From positions 1-64,000 of the forward strand of contig CALGVA010000017.1 of the NCBI GenBank assembly GCA_937920345.1: a stretch of 64,000 bases of DNA. The letters are read 5' to 3'. Of this stretch, positions 47,701 through 55,254 are shown in pieces. Each line of letters opens with the position of its first letter. The stretch's first letter is position 1. The translations under genes were made by a program, and so were the position numbers. Below the pieces are notes generated by a model. That model was not told the origin of the DNA and made no database searches. It worked only from the letters and a program-made list of their open reading frames with translations. The DNA comes from an uncultured Lachnospiraceae bacterium (lineage in GTDB: Bacteria; Bacillota; Clostridia; Lachnospirales; Lachnospiraceae).

Positions 47701-48475
47701 CTTCCGAGAAAGAGTCTATCACTACACTGTTGATCTCTTCCCACGTTCCACAATATGCATATATCCCATCGCCCTCTTTGGTATAAATGGGTCTGTCGTC
47801 CTCTATGCCGCCCGCAAGATTCGGATCTATCTCAGTTGCACTTAACACGGTATAGTACAAGATATCTTCATAGAAGTCATAGTCGCCATTATACAAGCCG
47901 TTGTAGTTAAAGGCGATCTGATATCTGTCTGTTCCCTCTGCCGGAACATCACCGATCTTCTGAAACCAGCCTGTTTTCTTAGCGCCGTCAGACACGATCT
48001 TCTCGAAGCCCTCCTGCTTCGGTTCTCCTTCCTCATACTCTTCTTCCACAGCTTCCACAGGGAAATTTTTCTTAATCCCCTTTTTCGCATAGTAATCCCG
48101 CAGTTCCTCTTTCTTCCCCTCCACGAAATCCTTGCGCTTTGTCTTCGGCAGTTCGCATAAAGTGTTCTGCCAGTTCTTCCAGACCATCTCTTCCTCGTCC
48201 CACTCAGACAGAATCGGCTCGTAGCCGCCGACAAGATAGCCGATCTCCGCCGCCGCCCTGTCAGGCACAACTTCCAGAATAACGAATTCATTTCCGCTCT
48301 CTTTATAGCGGGAGCGAAGCTTCTCGATGCCAAGCAAAGTATCCGCCGCTTCCGCCTCCATCACGTCGGACAATACCGCTGTCATAACAACAGCGGCAGC
48401 GGACAGTCCCGCCACTGCCGCCGCTGCAATACGCCTGCCATTCAGTTTCTTTCTGTTTTTCATCGTTCTTTTCAT
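41777..48475 (-). CDS. Giant secreted DUF5057-type protein of the pilus operon, with crystallin-like module
   Basis: The product has about 2,232 residues. A signal peptide is clear (basic start, AAAAVAGLSAAAVVMTAVLS, likely cleavage after AEA). The first 250 residues and the C-terminal half match the DUF5057-type surface proteins of clostridia as I recall them. Between lie long Asp/Asn/Gly/Ser/Thr linkers: ten-residue repeats at about 292-381 and twelve-residue repeats at about 855-928. A beta/gamma-crystallin-like module is at about 1342-1432 (VFADKEYKGARVNLTEGEYT; YRITVFDGDEFTGNS). A Rossmann/GATase-like stretch lies near 1698 (FNMLILGFSDMYGDF). There is no LPXTG, so it is either free or held by the pilus. 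Its place between prepilins and pilB suggests a pilus-linked adhesin, by inference. Start 48475 is the best of several; the frame opens at 48538. Confidence 0.75.
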   Translation of the reverse strand: MKRTMKNRKKLNGRRIAAAAVAGLSAAAVVMTAVLSDVMEAEAADTLLGIEKLRSRYKESGNEFVILEVVPDRAAAEIGYLVGGYEPILSEWDEEEMVWKNWQNTLCELPKTKRKDFVEGKKEELRDYYAKKGIKKNFPVEAVEEEYEEGEPKQEGFEKIVSDGAKKTGWFQKIGDVPAEGTDRYQIAFNYNGLYNGDYDFYEDILYYTVLSATEIDPNLAGGIEDDRPIYTKEGDGIYAYCGTWEEINSVVIDSFSEDSSEEEDKEDKEDKGDKGDKEKPKPDDGKNDGDSGDDDNGGNTGDDDGNGGNTGDDDGNGGNTGDDGDNGGNTGDDDSNGGNTGDDGDNDGSTGDDNGNGGNTGDDDGNGGNTGDDDGNGGNTGADSGTGGGSGNGSDNGGSDNDKGNGSGNSSEDGSSGSNDDPVNTGDGISSVAAKRTTAVLAGLRQGKWFKLVADETPDAGLGDGTNAEGTAGSQDGTAAEDKSDQDDSTGADAPGTGDNAGEDDKQESDESAGSNGDTDTDQTSPDDSTDPDDGTDADKTNPDDTDTDDNTDSDNTESDDTDETDPDGDDPAADDPVEDDENVKDTFAQEQTGKEYYLVAFERVSAEVVPADGTPMYSVGNIKNIVLSENGEYEFVEWDGIDANQPRQEYTFSGKEIWCKNTFKSNEWFKKYVLNMDKQNYGDFRIKVLTFTPQELNEMEQIPNFNFLYLNSGLRAEMADGDDDVSGNNVDTEDAGGNTGEDGGTDDGGTTVEDGDADNSGSTEDDDDTEADGSTEDDDDTGNTGSTEDSVDENEVTADTSNVVKSRLMAADSLQSTWRKLVANDNVEGNNSSAGTESISGNDGGSDIDSDSENNDGSGAGSDSGNDGDSDTGNDTGNNGGSDAGNDTGNNGSSGAGSDTGNNGDSDTDNDTGSNGDSDPGNDSGSNGSSDAGSVSDNDADSDADGDDSEDDSISGNNTGSGKKTVNAASDSVSDNDIGDREILKYSADNDLSAESLKFFFDKTIAGAKPCLVDGSILYAKDESGSIAVNAELESTNIFRLSAMLCQDNLREWYESHRNNYDKLTTTQLMKGIVDDADKNFVEEQVYCRFGTGSDSIINDQFYTATIYQDGGEIEPGFQCVLDEIKLENLYRESDTSGNYKPLSTSISQAKAVRHILNYADRRKVETKKEIRVLEIQPAMADEPELSLDQIQAWAPGVEKAEITVMTTAEFIGKIEKLNETYDLIYIGTSKDHLNMRYWTDSSYIGKPDKSHVAAGTVFNDADMDGLIYYNIGDLRVVNLPMSGLLTSEYRNGNRGDWTWFYNYVRYGGNDISKEKMNALISFLDGSYPVIIADDFLEQPVTVFADKEYKGARVNLTEGEYTARQLTALGVKSQDISSVKVKEGYRITVFDGDEFTGNSETFTKDAIDLSKQANGANNWDNKTVSLIIEREENATPDRAIDEDHIDNCTYLYEFVTKAMKDKYLNFYAKGDIAENSELFKFYLNRPKVSLTETAVGGLTEENSDIYYIDSDINGRYMLQYRFKIQNEGTASYSTRYRCKLYIDVNSDGKFSAQEEIEDISLTQGGNSVSPDDLYADRDYVLSRMVPMGYKGLLPWRVEITQADNPNIYTSMSGYTKLNGMEKEVLKICQINKNGSDVIDLNYEVNTKGRHFNTLVYGGDYEGVHYPGIANEFVLDITTMDVNTFQSRYYANNDYLKDFNMLILGFSDMYGDFAGDAESGPMGAIVDFINSGKSVLLGHDTTSFFNSPGSGQDMLGYPWRNNSKPQGNKGDWYYTRNAATLNKYVRPLVGMDRYGILDSDILQRGDRLQEGTDDYNTVVNSGKDVAYKPKSGRKETVPEVHGYTYALISAKDQKVLIDDHTTSKYQYTKWNLMSDNYHRYPEGSIFENKYTNIRFDPAYFWENYDGVEEDSDRYGELEKVNNGEVYNVLATQVNQGQITEYPYKLKEEFEVGLTHTQYYELDYTADDDGDGQSDLVVWYCLGGRTSPTGHSDWEDTIYSQSPNDVRNNYYIYNKGNITYTGMGHARKNGEKLTEDKTKRYEWYTFEEAKLFINTMIASYQAGIKDPMISVLKSGVSDAESMKMLYRYYDKSNNFSLNDEMTAEDYEKVYFTVQDINFIKGTRKIESHVYYQDDGGSEVINVDGTDITVNRLPDSIYNAKDGSAADAGNLTSGGIYYIQVPKTIMKKCEDGLDLYFEAQSTITTNTTKANVYVTGKVYAKLQVLQAYLFDLE
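44180..44450 (-). other. Beta/gamma-crystallin-like module within the giant protein
   Basis: The encoded segment has two Greek-key-like motifs: VTVFADKEYKGARVNLTEGE with LGVKSQDISSVKV, and YRITVFDGDEFTGNSETF with NNWDNKTVSLIIE. The pattern (aromatic-rich strand, Y/F-x-G, then D/N-D/N-x-x-S/T-S) is that of microbial beta/gamma-crystallins, many of which bind calcium. Both calcium motifs here are imperfect (SQDISS and DNKTVS). Confidence 0.7.
45672..45902. repeat. 36-bp repeat array in the giant protein gene
   Basis: About six degenerate 36-bp units encode twelve-residue repeats of the type GNDTGNNGGSDA on the minus strand. Units keep frame and differ mainly at synonymous or Asp/Ala/Gly-swapping positions. 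They form a flexible acidic linker before the domain at about residue 960. Confidence 0.85.
47341..47600. repeat. 30-bp repeat array in the giant protein gene
   Basis: Roughly nine tandem 30-bp units (ggtattgccgccgttaccgt plus tcatcgtcacc type) encode the ten-residue unit GDDDGNGGNT on the minus strand. Several adjacent copies are identical at the DNA level, which points to recent expansion. The multiple-of-three unit allows length change without loss of frame. Confidence 0.92.
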
Positions 48476-48574
48476 ATCTTCACTTCCCATCCGCCCATCG
48501 AAACAAGCTGTGAAATTGATGGGCTCTCCCGTTATCATGAAGCCGAGGGTTACACCATAACACGTTTATTGCTG

Positions 48575-50530
48575 TTATTCAAAAACAACAGTTGAATAGG
48601 TGTATATTTCCGGATGATCCTTCATTGACACTTTAATCTTCAGACTCTTAAGCACTACCGATTCTGCCTCACCAGTATATGTAAAACTCCCCCACGCATG
48701 CATTGTACAATCATCTCCCAGTGTTACCGTTCCGTGAGACCCTGAATTAAATTGCGGTGTCACCACCGTACCCGCCGGTGCTTCATAGTCAAAAGCTTCC
48801 ACGCTATATTCGTAAACCGGATCGCTCTGATTCTGCCATGCCACTTCATAATATCCATCAAGCGTGTAATAGAAATTAAAAATCGAGTTTACATCTGTTG
48901 TTTCATAACTCATCTTCCCATATATCCGTACTTCCGGAATATAATGGATAAACTGACGCTGCCATTCCCTTACAAATCCCTGCCAATCAGTATCCTTACA
49001 GTAGCATATCACTTTAATGTAGTAACTCCTGTTTAAAGGAAGTTCATTGGAGAGAAACAATCCATAAGCCGTACACCCTCTATCCTCCACTGTCACATTA
49101 CCTAATAAATTATCATATTCTGATATACGATTGCCGTATATATCACAGAAATAACTTTCGTAATGGTGCTCACTTGCCCAATCATTTGTAAACGAGTAAT
49201 CAGTATCATGATGGCCGCCCTTGCCGCGTTCCATAAAGGAATCTCCGCCGACAGCCCCTTCATCACTTATCCGGTAATTAACCCTGTCTGTCACAGTCTG
49301 CCCTGTGATATCCGAATGTGCAGTCAACGTAATCTCAAGGATCTTTCCGAAATTAGCGGAATCTTTTTTAATACTTAAATCTAATGTTTTATTATTATCC
49401 GCGAAGTTTTCCACCACGTCGGAAAGATCTCTCCCCTCCTCCATTATCTTAACTGTCCACTGATAAGTAATCGCATCTTCCTCGCTTTGCTTAAATCCCT
49501 TTGTAACCACCATAGAATCATAATGTGCTTCCCAGGGTTTCAAAGATTTCGTGAGAATATGCACCGCATCAAGCGACTTTAACGGCAAATCTCCCATTAC
49601 CTTCACAACCCCCGTCGCCTTCCTGTTCGGGTCTGATTTATACTTCGCCGTGATCGTCAGATAAGCATTCGCCTCGTATGCATTGACAGTGAGGTATCCC
49701 GTGTCGTCAATCGTGCTTACCGTTCCTGTCTCCTCGATTTCCCAGTCTACCAGATCATTCACATCTGCTCCGGTACTGATTCTGGCGTAAATATTATAAG
49801 CAGATCCTCTCTGCACCTCGGAGTCCCGATCCTTGATCGGCACTATGCCCAATATCTCTACGCCGGTGTAATACAGTTTCAAGGTATCCGCCATAGGCGT
49901 TGACTCATCGAAAATATTCGCCGGATCGTCGCTTAAGAGCATGCGGTTACGGAGTGTGATAATCGGACTGGTGGCATAATCAACTATACCGGTGCCGTCA
50001 TCATACCCGACCTTGATCAGTACAGACTTGACAACCGTCCGCGTCGTGCCGTCCAGTGCCTTGGTCGTCAGGGTATCGCTCAGATCCACATCAAAAGAAG
50101 TAACGTGTTCCGCCAGAAGCTGATCCTCATAATTCTCAGCTGCCGCAGTATCTACCGTGTATGTGCCTGTGGTGCTGTCATAGTTGACCTTCCACTTGCT
50201 GCAGTACACATTGTTATTCGACTTGTTCCACGTCACCGCCGACTTCGTGTAGCACATGACGCCGGTTCCGTCATCCTCGGTATGATACATCGTCATCTCC
50301 GTCTTATTGGCATCATCCGTCATGGAGACACCGCCGTTGATGTCTATGATCATATCCTCGATCTGGTTGACTGTGAGTTCCGCCTCCTTCTGTACCGTGG
50401 AGTCGGCATTTCCCTTGGTGAAGCTTCTGCTCCCCGTCATCATGAAAGATACCGCGATCACCATAACAATAGACAATATCGCGATTGTAATTAACAGTTC
50501 GACCAGGGATAACCCCTTGTTCCTTTCCAT
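48575..50530 (-). CDS. Large minor prepilin with Ig-like domain
   Basis: The product has 651 residues. The prepilin signal is MERNKG, then LSLVELLITIAILSIVMVIA, with Gly before the cut and Glu at +5, so PilD should process it. The body is far larger than a usual minor pilin. A segment at about 265-340 (VDWEIEETGTVSTIDDTGYL, then TVNAYEANAYLTITAKYKSD) resembles a bacterial Ig-like group 2 domain. The C-terminal third is beta-rich. It may form part of a pilus tip complex. The frame opens 46 codons earlier, but AAGGAG lies six bases before the ATG at 50530. Confidence 0.85.
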   Translation of the reverse strand: MERNKGLSLVELLITIAILSIVMVIAVSFMMTGSRSFTKGNADSTVQKEAELTVNQIEDMIIDINGGVSMTDDANKTEMTMYHTEDDGTGVMCYTKSAVTWNKSNNNVYCSKWKVNYDSTTGTYTVDTAAAENYEDQLLAEHVTSFDVDLSDTLTTKALDGTTRTVVKSVLIKVGYDDGTGIVDYATSPIITLRNRMLLSDDPANIFDESTPMADTLKLYYTGVEILGIVPIKDRDSEVQRGSAYNIYARISTGADVNDLVDWEIEETGTVSTIDDTGYLTVNAYEANAYLTITAKYKSDPNRKATGVVKVMGDLPLKSLDAVHILTKSLKPWEAHYDSMVVTKGFKQSEEDAITYQWTVKIMEEGRDLSDVVENFADNNKTLDLSIKKDSANFGKILEITLTAHSDITGQTVTDRVNYRISDEGAVGGDSFMERGKGGHHDTDYSFTNDWASEHHYESYFCDIYGNRISEYDNLLGNVTVEDRGCTAYGLFLSNELPLNRSYYIKVICYCKDTDWQGFVREWQRQFIHYIPEVRIYGKMSYETTDVNSIFNFYYTLDGYYEVAWQNQSDPVYEYSVEAFDYEAPAGTVVTPQFNSGSHGTVTLGDDCTMHAWGSFTYTGEAESVVLKSLKIKVSMKDHPEIYTYSTVVFE

Positions 50531-50594
50531 AGCGCTCTCCTTTCCATCTGATTCCAACAGACTGCTCCTTCCTGTCCGCACACTTTCCTGCAGT

Positions 50595-51179
50595 CTAGTA
50601 CTCTCTGGACAATACATGTTTACCGGTTTCCGGATATAATGTGATCTTATATTTCTTACCTTTATCAAAGATTATTTCTGTGCAGTGTTCGCTGCCGCCT
50701 CCTACGATTCCAAGCGTAGAACCGTCCGATCTGACAGCTTCCTTGAACGCGCCATTCGCGCGGTTATAGACAAACTTCACAGACTGCCCGCTCGTGATGT
50801 TAATACTCGTAATATTACCGCTCGCGACATCTTTTAAGGTACATGTCACATTCACCTGCTTGCTGCCGATCTTCTGCTCTTCCGCAAGAACCCAGTCTGC
50901 CTGGTCATGCCCCTCCACAACGGCATTCTGCGGTATGTAATACTTCACAACGTAGCCGTCGGCATCCAGCAGCAGTTCCATATAGCAATCTGCGGTACCC
51001 GATCTGGTCAGGGCGTAATTCTTCTCCCTGCCGAGTGCCGCCGACATATTGTTAGCGCATTCCCTTGCATTCTGGCCGGTGAGCAACGGAAGCCCGATGA
51101 AAACGAAGCCGCTCATGATCCCCATGATCGCTACCACAACTATTAATTCAACCAGCGAAAAACCCCTGTTATCTTTCAT
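50595..51179 (-). CDS. Minor prepilin, GspH/FimT-like
   Basis: The product has 194 residues. The prepilin signal is MKDNRG followed by FSLVELIVVVAIMGIMSGFV, with Glu at +5. Size and the segment GREKNYALTRSGTADCYMEL fit the GspH/FimT type of minor pilin that primes pilus assembly. An ATG-less extension exists upstream, but AGGAG lies eight bases before the ATG at 51179. It lies between the PilX-like gene and the large prepilin. Confidence 0.85.
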   Translation of the reverse strand: MKDNRGFSLVELIVVVAIMGIMSGFVFIGLPLLTGQNARECANNMSAALGREKNYALTRSGTADCYMELLLDADGYVVKYYIPQNAVVEGHDQADWVLAEEQKIGSKQVNVTCTLKDVASGNITSINITSGQSVKFVYNRANGAFKEAVRSDGSTLGIVGGGSEHCTEIIFDKGKKYKITLYPETGKHVLSREY

Positions 51180-51190
51180 TCTGACAGCTC

Positions 51191-53656
51191 CTATTTCTTG
51201 GTCCACTTCTCATAAGTGATCAGATCGACGAAGGATACCCGCTCCGTACCCATATCAGTCGCTGTGTTGCCGCTCGTGACATAATTAATGCCATCCTTAA
51301 AGATATTCAGCAGCCGATAATCCTTACCCGGTGCTGACAACTCATCAATCTTTGTGCTAAGGATATTGGTGAACGTGTCCGTATCCAGCGGCTCTAATGT
51401 AATCGAAGCGCCAGCCTCTACCGTCACATTTCCCTTCGCAATGATCAGCCCCTCAAAGTCTTTCTTCACCGTCACGTTCCCCAGACTGACGATCATCCTG
51501 ACTGAAGACGGCGTACTGCCATCCAGCACATACTCATCCTTTTTCGTCAGGATCATGCTATCCGCTGCCGCGCCCAGGGTATCTATTTTAACCTCATCTG
51601 CATGTTTTTCATGTAAAACAACCTCGATCTCGGTTTCATCCATAATATTCTGGAATGCGGTTTTATCCATCTCCGCACTGGTGAGCTGGTTGGAAGTCCG
51701 CATGATCTTCGCGCTTAAAGCCTTAAACACATCGTCCTTCAACGTAGAGAGACGCTTCATCTGCTGCTCATTGCCGGTAGAGTCCGTGAATGGCAGCATT
51801 GCCCATCCTTCCGCCCCCTCGTATGTCAGCATACTTCCCGCCATATTCAGGTACAGCAGATCATCCGCCATCTTGATTTCTTTGGCATACAGCTGCGTAT
51901 ACCGCTCAACATCTTCGGAATTAATGGCATAATAATCCATAAAATATTTATTGGCCGCGTCCTCATCTTTAAACCGCAGATAACAGTATACCAGAGGTCC
52001 TGCATTCGTCTGCCGGAACACAACTTCCGGAACGTATGCCGATGACCCGTCCGCCAGAGTCTCCTCGCTGATATAGTCATTCAGACTCTTGTATCCCAGT
52101 ACGGAAACCTGCCTTGATCCGTCCAGAAGACAGTACTCATCGGGATGATTTTTAATCTCCTCATACTGTGCGAGCGTCAGCGGATTACACCCGAACTCCG
52201 AAGCGCCGATGACTCCATTCGTATCTTTTCTGCACCCGACAGCCTCTGAAGGTGCCAGATAGATAAGCTGATTGCCCTTGATTGCAACTGATTCTCCCAT
52301 CAGAATATTCTTCTGATTTTTCTTCTCTTCCTCTGTCGCCGTAGTATCCGCTGCTTTATGCGCTGTGGCGACATAGGCCCTGCCACTGATCGTCAAACGC
52401 TCCAGACCGGACAGATCAAGTGTGCTGTCCTTACCGTTAATGATGATCGCGCTGCTGGAATCCGCACGTGTATCGACAGAAGGCGCCGGATCACCTGTTC
52501 CGCCGGTGCCTCCCGCTCCGCCGCCGGATCCCGCCCCGGCCGCAAGATAGCCAAATCCGTTATACTCGCCTTTGAGAACTGCCTTGCTGTCTTTGCCGGA
52601 TAAGGTAAAATCATCTTTCAGATTGACCGTCCCGTCCAATTCCGCTGTGGCCGACGTCAGCCCCATGTTCCATGCCCACAGCTCTGTGTCCTTCATTTTA
52701 AGTGTACTGTCTTCCATCACTTCAATATTTTCTCTGCTGATCACCACAGATTTGCTTAACGGCTCTGCGTTATCCGCCTTCTCAAAAGAGACGGCTGTGG
52801 GAAGGGGCGGCATAAGCAAAGGCGTTTTGTCAGCAGGATCCTTCTCTTTATCAGCTAAAGAATATGCCGGATCGGAAGGCTTGCCGACAAACATCTGACC
52901 TGCATAAACATCCCCCTTGATCACGATGCTGCCACCTGCCGCAGTATTACCCATAATAAGCGTATCGTCAGCAATCATACTGCAGCTTTCCAGATCGGGA
53001 AGTGCAGATGCCTGCGAAAAGTTGATAGAAGGCAGCGTAATCCTGATATCCGTGCTGATAATGGAGATATAACCGCTCTCGTCCACATAGGAAACTTTCA
53101 GATCCTTCAACAGAAGTTTACTGTTATCAACCTCCATCTTATATTCTTCCGTTAGTGTGGCATATTCGAGATTGGATTCCACAATCGCACCATAAGTTGC
53201 CGCGCCGCTCAGGAAACTCGCTCTCGTCCCGTCGCCGTCCCCTAAGCTTCCCTGAGATAAATACCCCCGTAACTTGCTATCATCGTAATAATTCGGTCCG
53301 GCACTGCTTTTCAACCGTTCCTGCAGATCTTTATAGTAGATCTCATGGAGTGCCTTATTCCTCGCATTGGCACTCTTGTATAATGCAAAATTATTCATGA
53401 CTTCACTGTAGGCTTTGCTCAACGCTTCAGAAATCTCGCCCTGAAGCCCCACATTGATCTCGTCTAACACCGTCTCTGCCGTATAGAAGTTATCCTTACC
53501 ACGCCTGTCAACCGCACGCATCTGATATCCCGAGAAGGATACGAACATCAATACGCTCACCAGAATCGCAATAAACGCAATGATAACAATGATCATGACC
53601 ATGGCGCTGCCTTTGTCATCCCGATATAACTTTTCCCTCTTATCCGCGTTCGTCAT
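51191..53656 (-). CDS. Large PilX-like pilus-operon membrane protein
   Basis: The product has 821 residues. The N-terminus (DDKGSAMVMIIVIIAFIAIL, then VSVLMFVSF and an amphipathic helix) is like PilX-type minor pilins but lacks the Glu at +5, as in PilX/GspK proteins. The body is beta-rich, with short repeated turns around 230-440 (ADDTLIMGNTAAGGSIVIKG; NGKDSTLDLSGLERLTISGR) and a Gly-rich linker near 375, so a solenoid-like fold is possible. It follows the GspI/V-like prepilin and precedes the FimT-like gene. A tip role is inference. Confidence 0.75.
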   Translation of the reverse strand: MTNADKREKLYRDDKGSAMVMIIVIIAFIAILVSVLMFVSFSGYQMRAVDRRGKDNFYTAETVLDEINVGLQGEISEALSKAYSEVMNNFALYKSANARNKALHEIYYKDLQERLKSSAGPNYYDDSKLRGYLSQGSLGDGDGTRASFLSGAATYGAIVESNLEYATLTEEYKMEVDNSKLLLKDLKVSYVDESGYISIISTDIRITLPSINFSQASALPDLESCSMIADDTLIMGNTAAGGSIVIKGDVYAGQMFVGKPSDPAYSLADKEKDPADKTPLLMPPLPTAVSFEKADNAEPLSKSVVISRENIEVMEDSTLKMKDTELWAWNMGLTSATAELDGTVNLKDDFTLSGKDSKAVLKGEYNGFGYLAAGAGSGGGAGGTGGTGDPAPSVDTRADSSSAIIINGKDSTLDLSGLERLTISGRAYVATAHKAADTTATEEEKKNQKNILMGESVAIKGNQLIYLAPSEAVGCRKDTNGVIGASEFGCNPLTLAQYEEIKNHPDEYCLLDGSRQVSVLGYKSLNDYISEETLADGSSAYVPEVVFRQTNAGPLVYCYLRFKDEDAANKYFMDYYAINSEDVERYTQLYAKEIKMADDLLYLNMAGSMLTYEGAEGWAMLPFTDSTGNEQQMKRLSTLKDDVFKALSAKIMRTSNQLTSAEMDKTAFQNIMDETEIEVVLHEKHADEVKIDTLGAAADSMILTKKDEYVLDGSTPSSVRMIVSLGNVTVKKDFEGLIIAKGNVTVEAGASITLEPLDTDTFTNILSTKIDELSAPGKDYRLLNIFKDGINYVTSGNTATDMGTERVSFVDLITYEKWTKK

Positions 53657-53771
53657 ATTTACCGACTTCCTTCCAATACCGCTTACAATACTGCTCCGCG
53701 TTCTTCCGGCCTCTTCTCACTGCTGTTTCTTATCCGCAGGCAGGCTTCTCCTCCTCATTGCCTCCTCCGGC

Positions 53772-55100
53772 TTACTCTATCTTCGTGCCTGTCAGACGCA
53801 CCACCGGATCGCTTGTCAGCGGATCTGCCCCATGCTCATAGACCGCCGTCTCCATCGTATAGATCCTGTCCATCTTCTCTGTCGCATCGAGAGACCGCAT
53901 ACCGGTACATTTCATAACCTCATCTTTCGTAAAGACCCGCCCCGAATTATCGCAGTCATGTAAATTCAAAATTGCAGGCGATCCCGCCCCGGCAACACCC
54001 GGGATATCCAGGTTCAGATTCGTGAAATATCTGCCGTAAGTCTTGCCCTCCGCATCAAACCCCTCATAGATATCAATCTGAACCTGATAGGTGGAAGGAA
54101 CCGTATTCTGCGGTCCTAACATCTCGTCCTCATACACGCCTATAATCTTATCCGTGGCATCCAGAATATTCTGCCGGATAATATAGACATTAACCGGAAG
54201 CTTATCTTTATTCTCTATGATAATCTTATCCGGATAGACCGTGTCATATCTGGGTGCATAGTATAGATATACGCTCTTTAACGCAATGGGATCTCCCGCA
54301 TCATCCAATGTCTGCGCGTTATTGAAAAATATCTTGTCCTTGGTGGTATAATTATAATATTCAGGCGGCAGTATAGCGTAACCACTGCCACTAATGGAAT
54401 AATCATATCTGATCTTCGCCACAGTCGTCATGACACCGGCCTGATCTTCCTGCTCGATCTTTAAAGTGATCGTCCGGTCCAGTTCCTGATTAAAGTCATC
54501 CGCCGTCCATCTATGTCCCGTAATGCTTTCGGGATACTGACGGATCACATAGAGGTTGTAGACCTCCTCATCATCGCCGTTCGCATTGACCGAATTCCTG
54601 ACACGCTGGATATGCGTGGCGCTGTCCATGCCGCTGACTGTATTCATGAACAGCATTCCTTTCATGTTCTTCTCCTCATAAATACCATCCGGAGAACCAT
54701 CGGGAGAAACAGTCGGGTCTAATGTCACTATTACATCGAACATCTCCATATCTGATCCGTCATTGATCACGCCTTCACGCTTGAACTGATAGGTAATATG
54801 ATCTGTTAACTTTCCATCCGTATCGGTCTTCTGGGTATTCGTTTCATCCACATCATATCTGGGTATCTTATTACCCGCCGAATCTGTCTCCTCCATAACG
54901 AGCAGATCCTCCAGTTTCTCCTTCTCGAAGATCTCCATCTCATTCTGCGCGAGCGTGGTCGCCCGCATGAGGTGTCTGCTCTTGGCATTAATGCGGTGTG
55001 AAGTGACAAATCCACGAAGCATCGGGGCAATAATGATTGCCAGAATGGCAACTGCAATTAAAAGTTCCAGCAACGTAAAACCTTTATTGCTCTTCTTCAT
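53772..55100 (-). CDS. Minor prepilin, PilV/GspI-like, with large C-terminal part
   Basis: The product has 442 residues. The prepilin signal is MKKSNKG followed by FTLLELLIAVAILAIIIAPM, with Glu at +5. The next helix (HLMRATTLAQNEMEIFEKEK) fits PilV/GspI. The large beta-rich remainder is unusual for this class. The frame opens eight codons earlier, but GGAGGAG lies five bases before the ATG at 55100. It is the first minor prepilin after pilO. Confidence 0.85.
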   Translation of the reverse strand: MKKSNKGFTLLELLIAVAILAIIIAPMLRGFVTSHRINAKSRHLMRATTLAQNEMEIFEKEKLEDLLVMEETDSAGNKIPRYDVDETNTQKTDTDGKLTDHITYQFKREGVINDGSDMEMFDVIVTLDPTVSPDGSPDGIYEEKNMKGMLFMNTVSGMDSATHIQRVRNSVNANGDDEEVYNLYVIRQYPESITGHRWTADDFNQELDRTITLKIEQEDQAGVMTTVAKIRYDYSISGSGYAILPPEYYNYTTKDKIFFNNAQTLDDAGDPIALKSVYLYYAPRYDTVYPDKIIIENKDKLPVNVYIIRQNILDATDKIIGVYEDEMLGPQNTVPSTYQVQIDIYEGFDAEGKTYGRYFTNLNLDIPGVAGAGSPAILNLHDCDNSGRVFTKDEVMKCTGMRSLDATEKMDRIYTMETAVYEHGADPLTSDPVVRLTGTKIE

Positions 55101-55254
55101 GTTGTCTCCTCCTCTCCGCTTCAATTATCTTCCTTTATATGATCACGCTTGTTATTATACATTATATTTCAGATAGAATAACTGTTATTTATTTCTATAC
55201 AGTATGCATCATGTCAAGGGCTGTTCACGCCGGTTATGCTGCATTATACGAACC

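Noticed and set aside
47061..47786. Plus-strand Ser/Pro/Leu repeat frame
   Set aside because: It is the reverse reading of the 30-bp repeats of the giant protein, so its repeats are a by-product.
55212..55217. Perfect TTGACA on the minus strand before the PilV-like prepilin
   Set aside because: No -10 hexamer lies 16-18 bases downstream; nearby TATAAT sequences lack a matching -35. An internal promoter cannot be supported.
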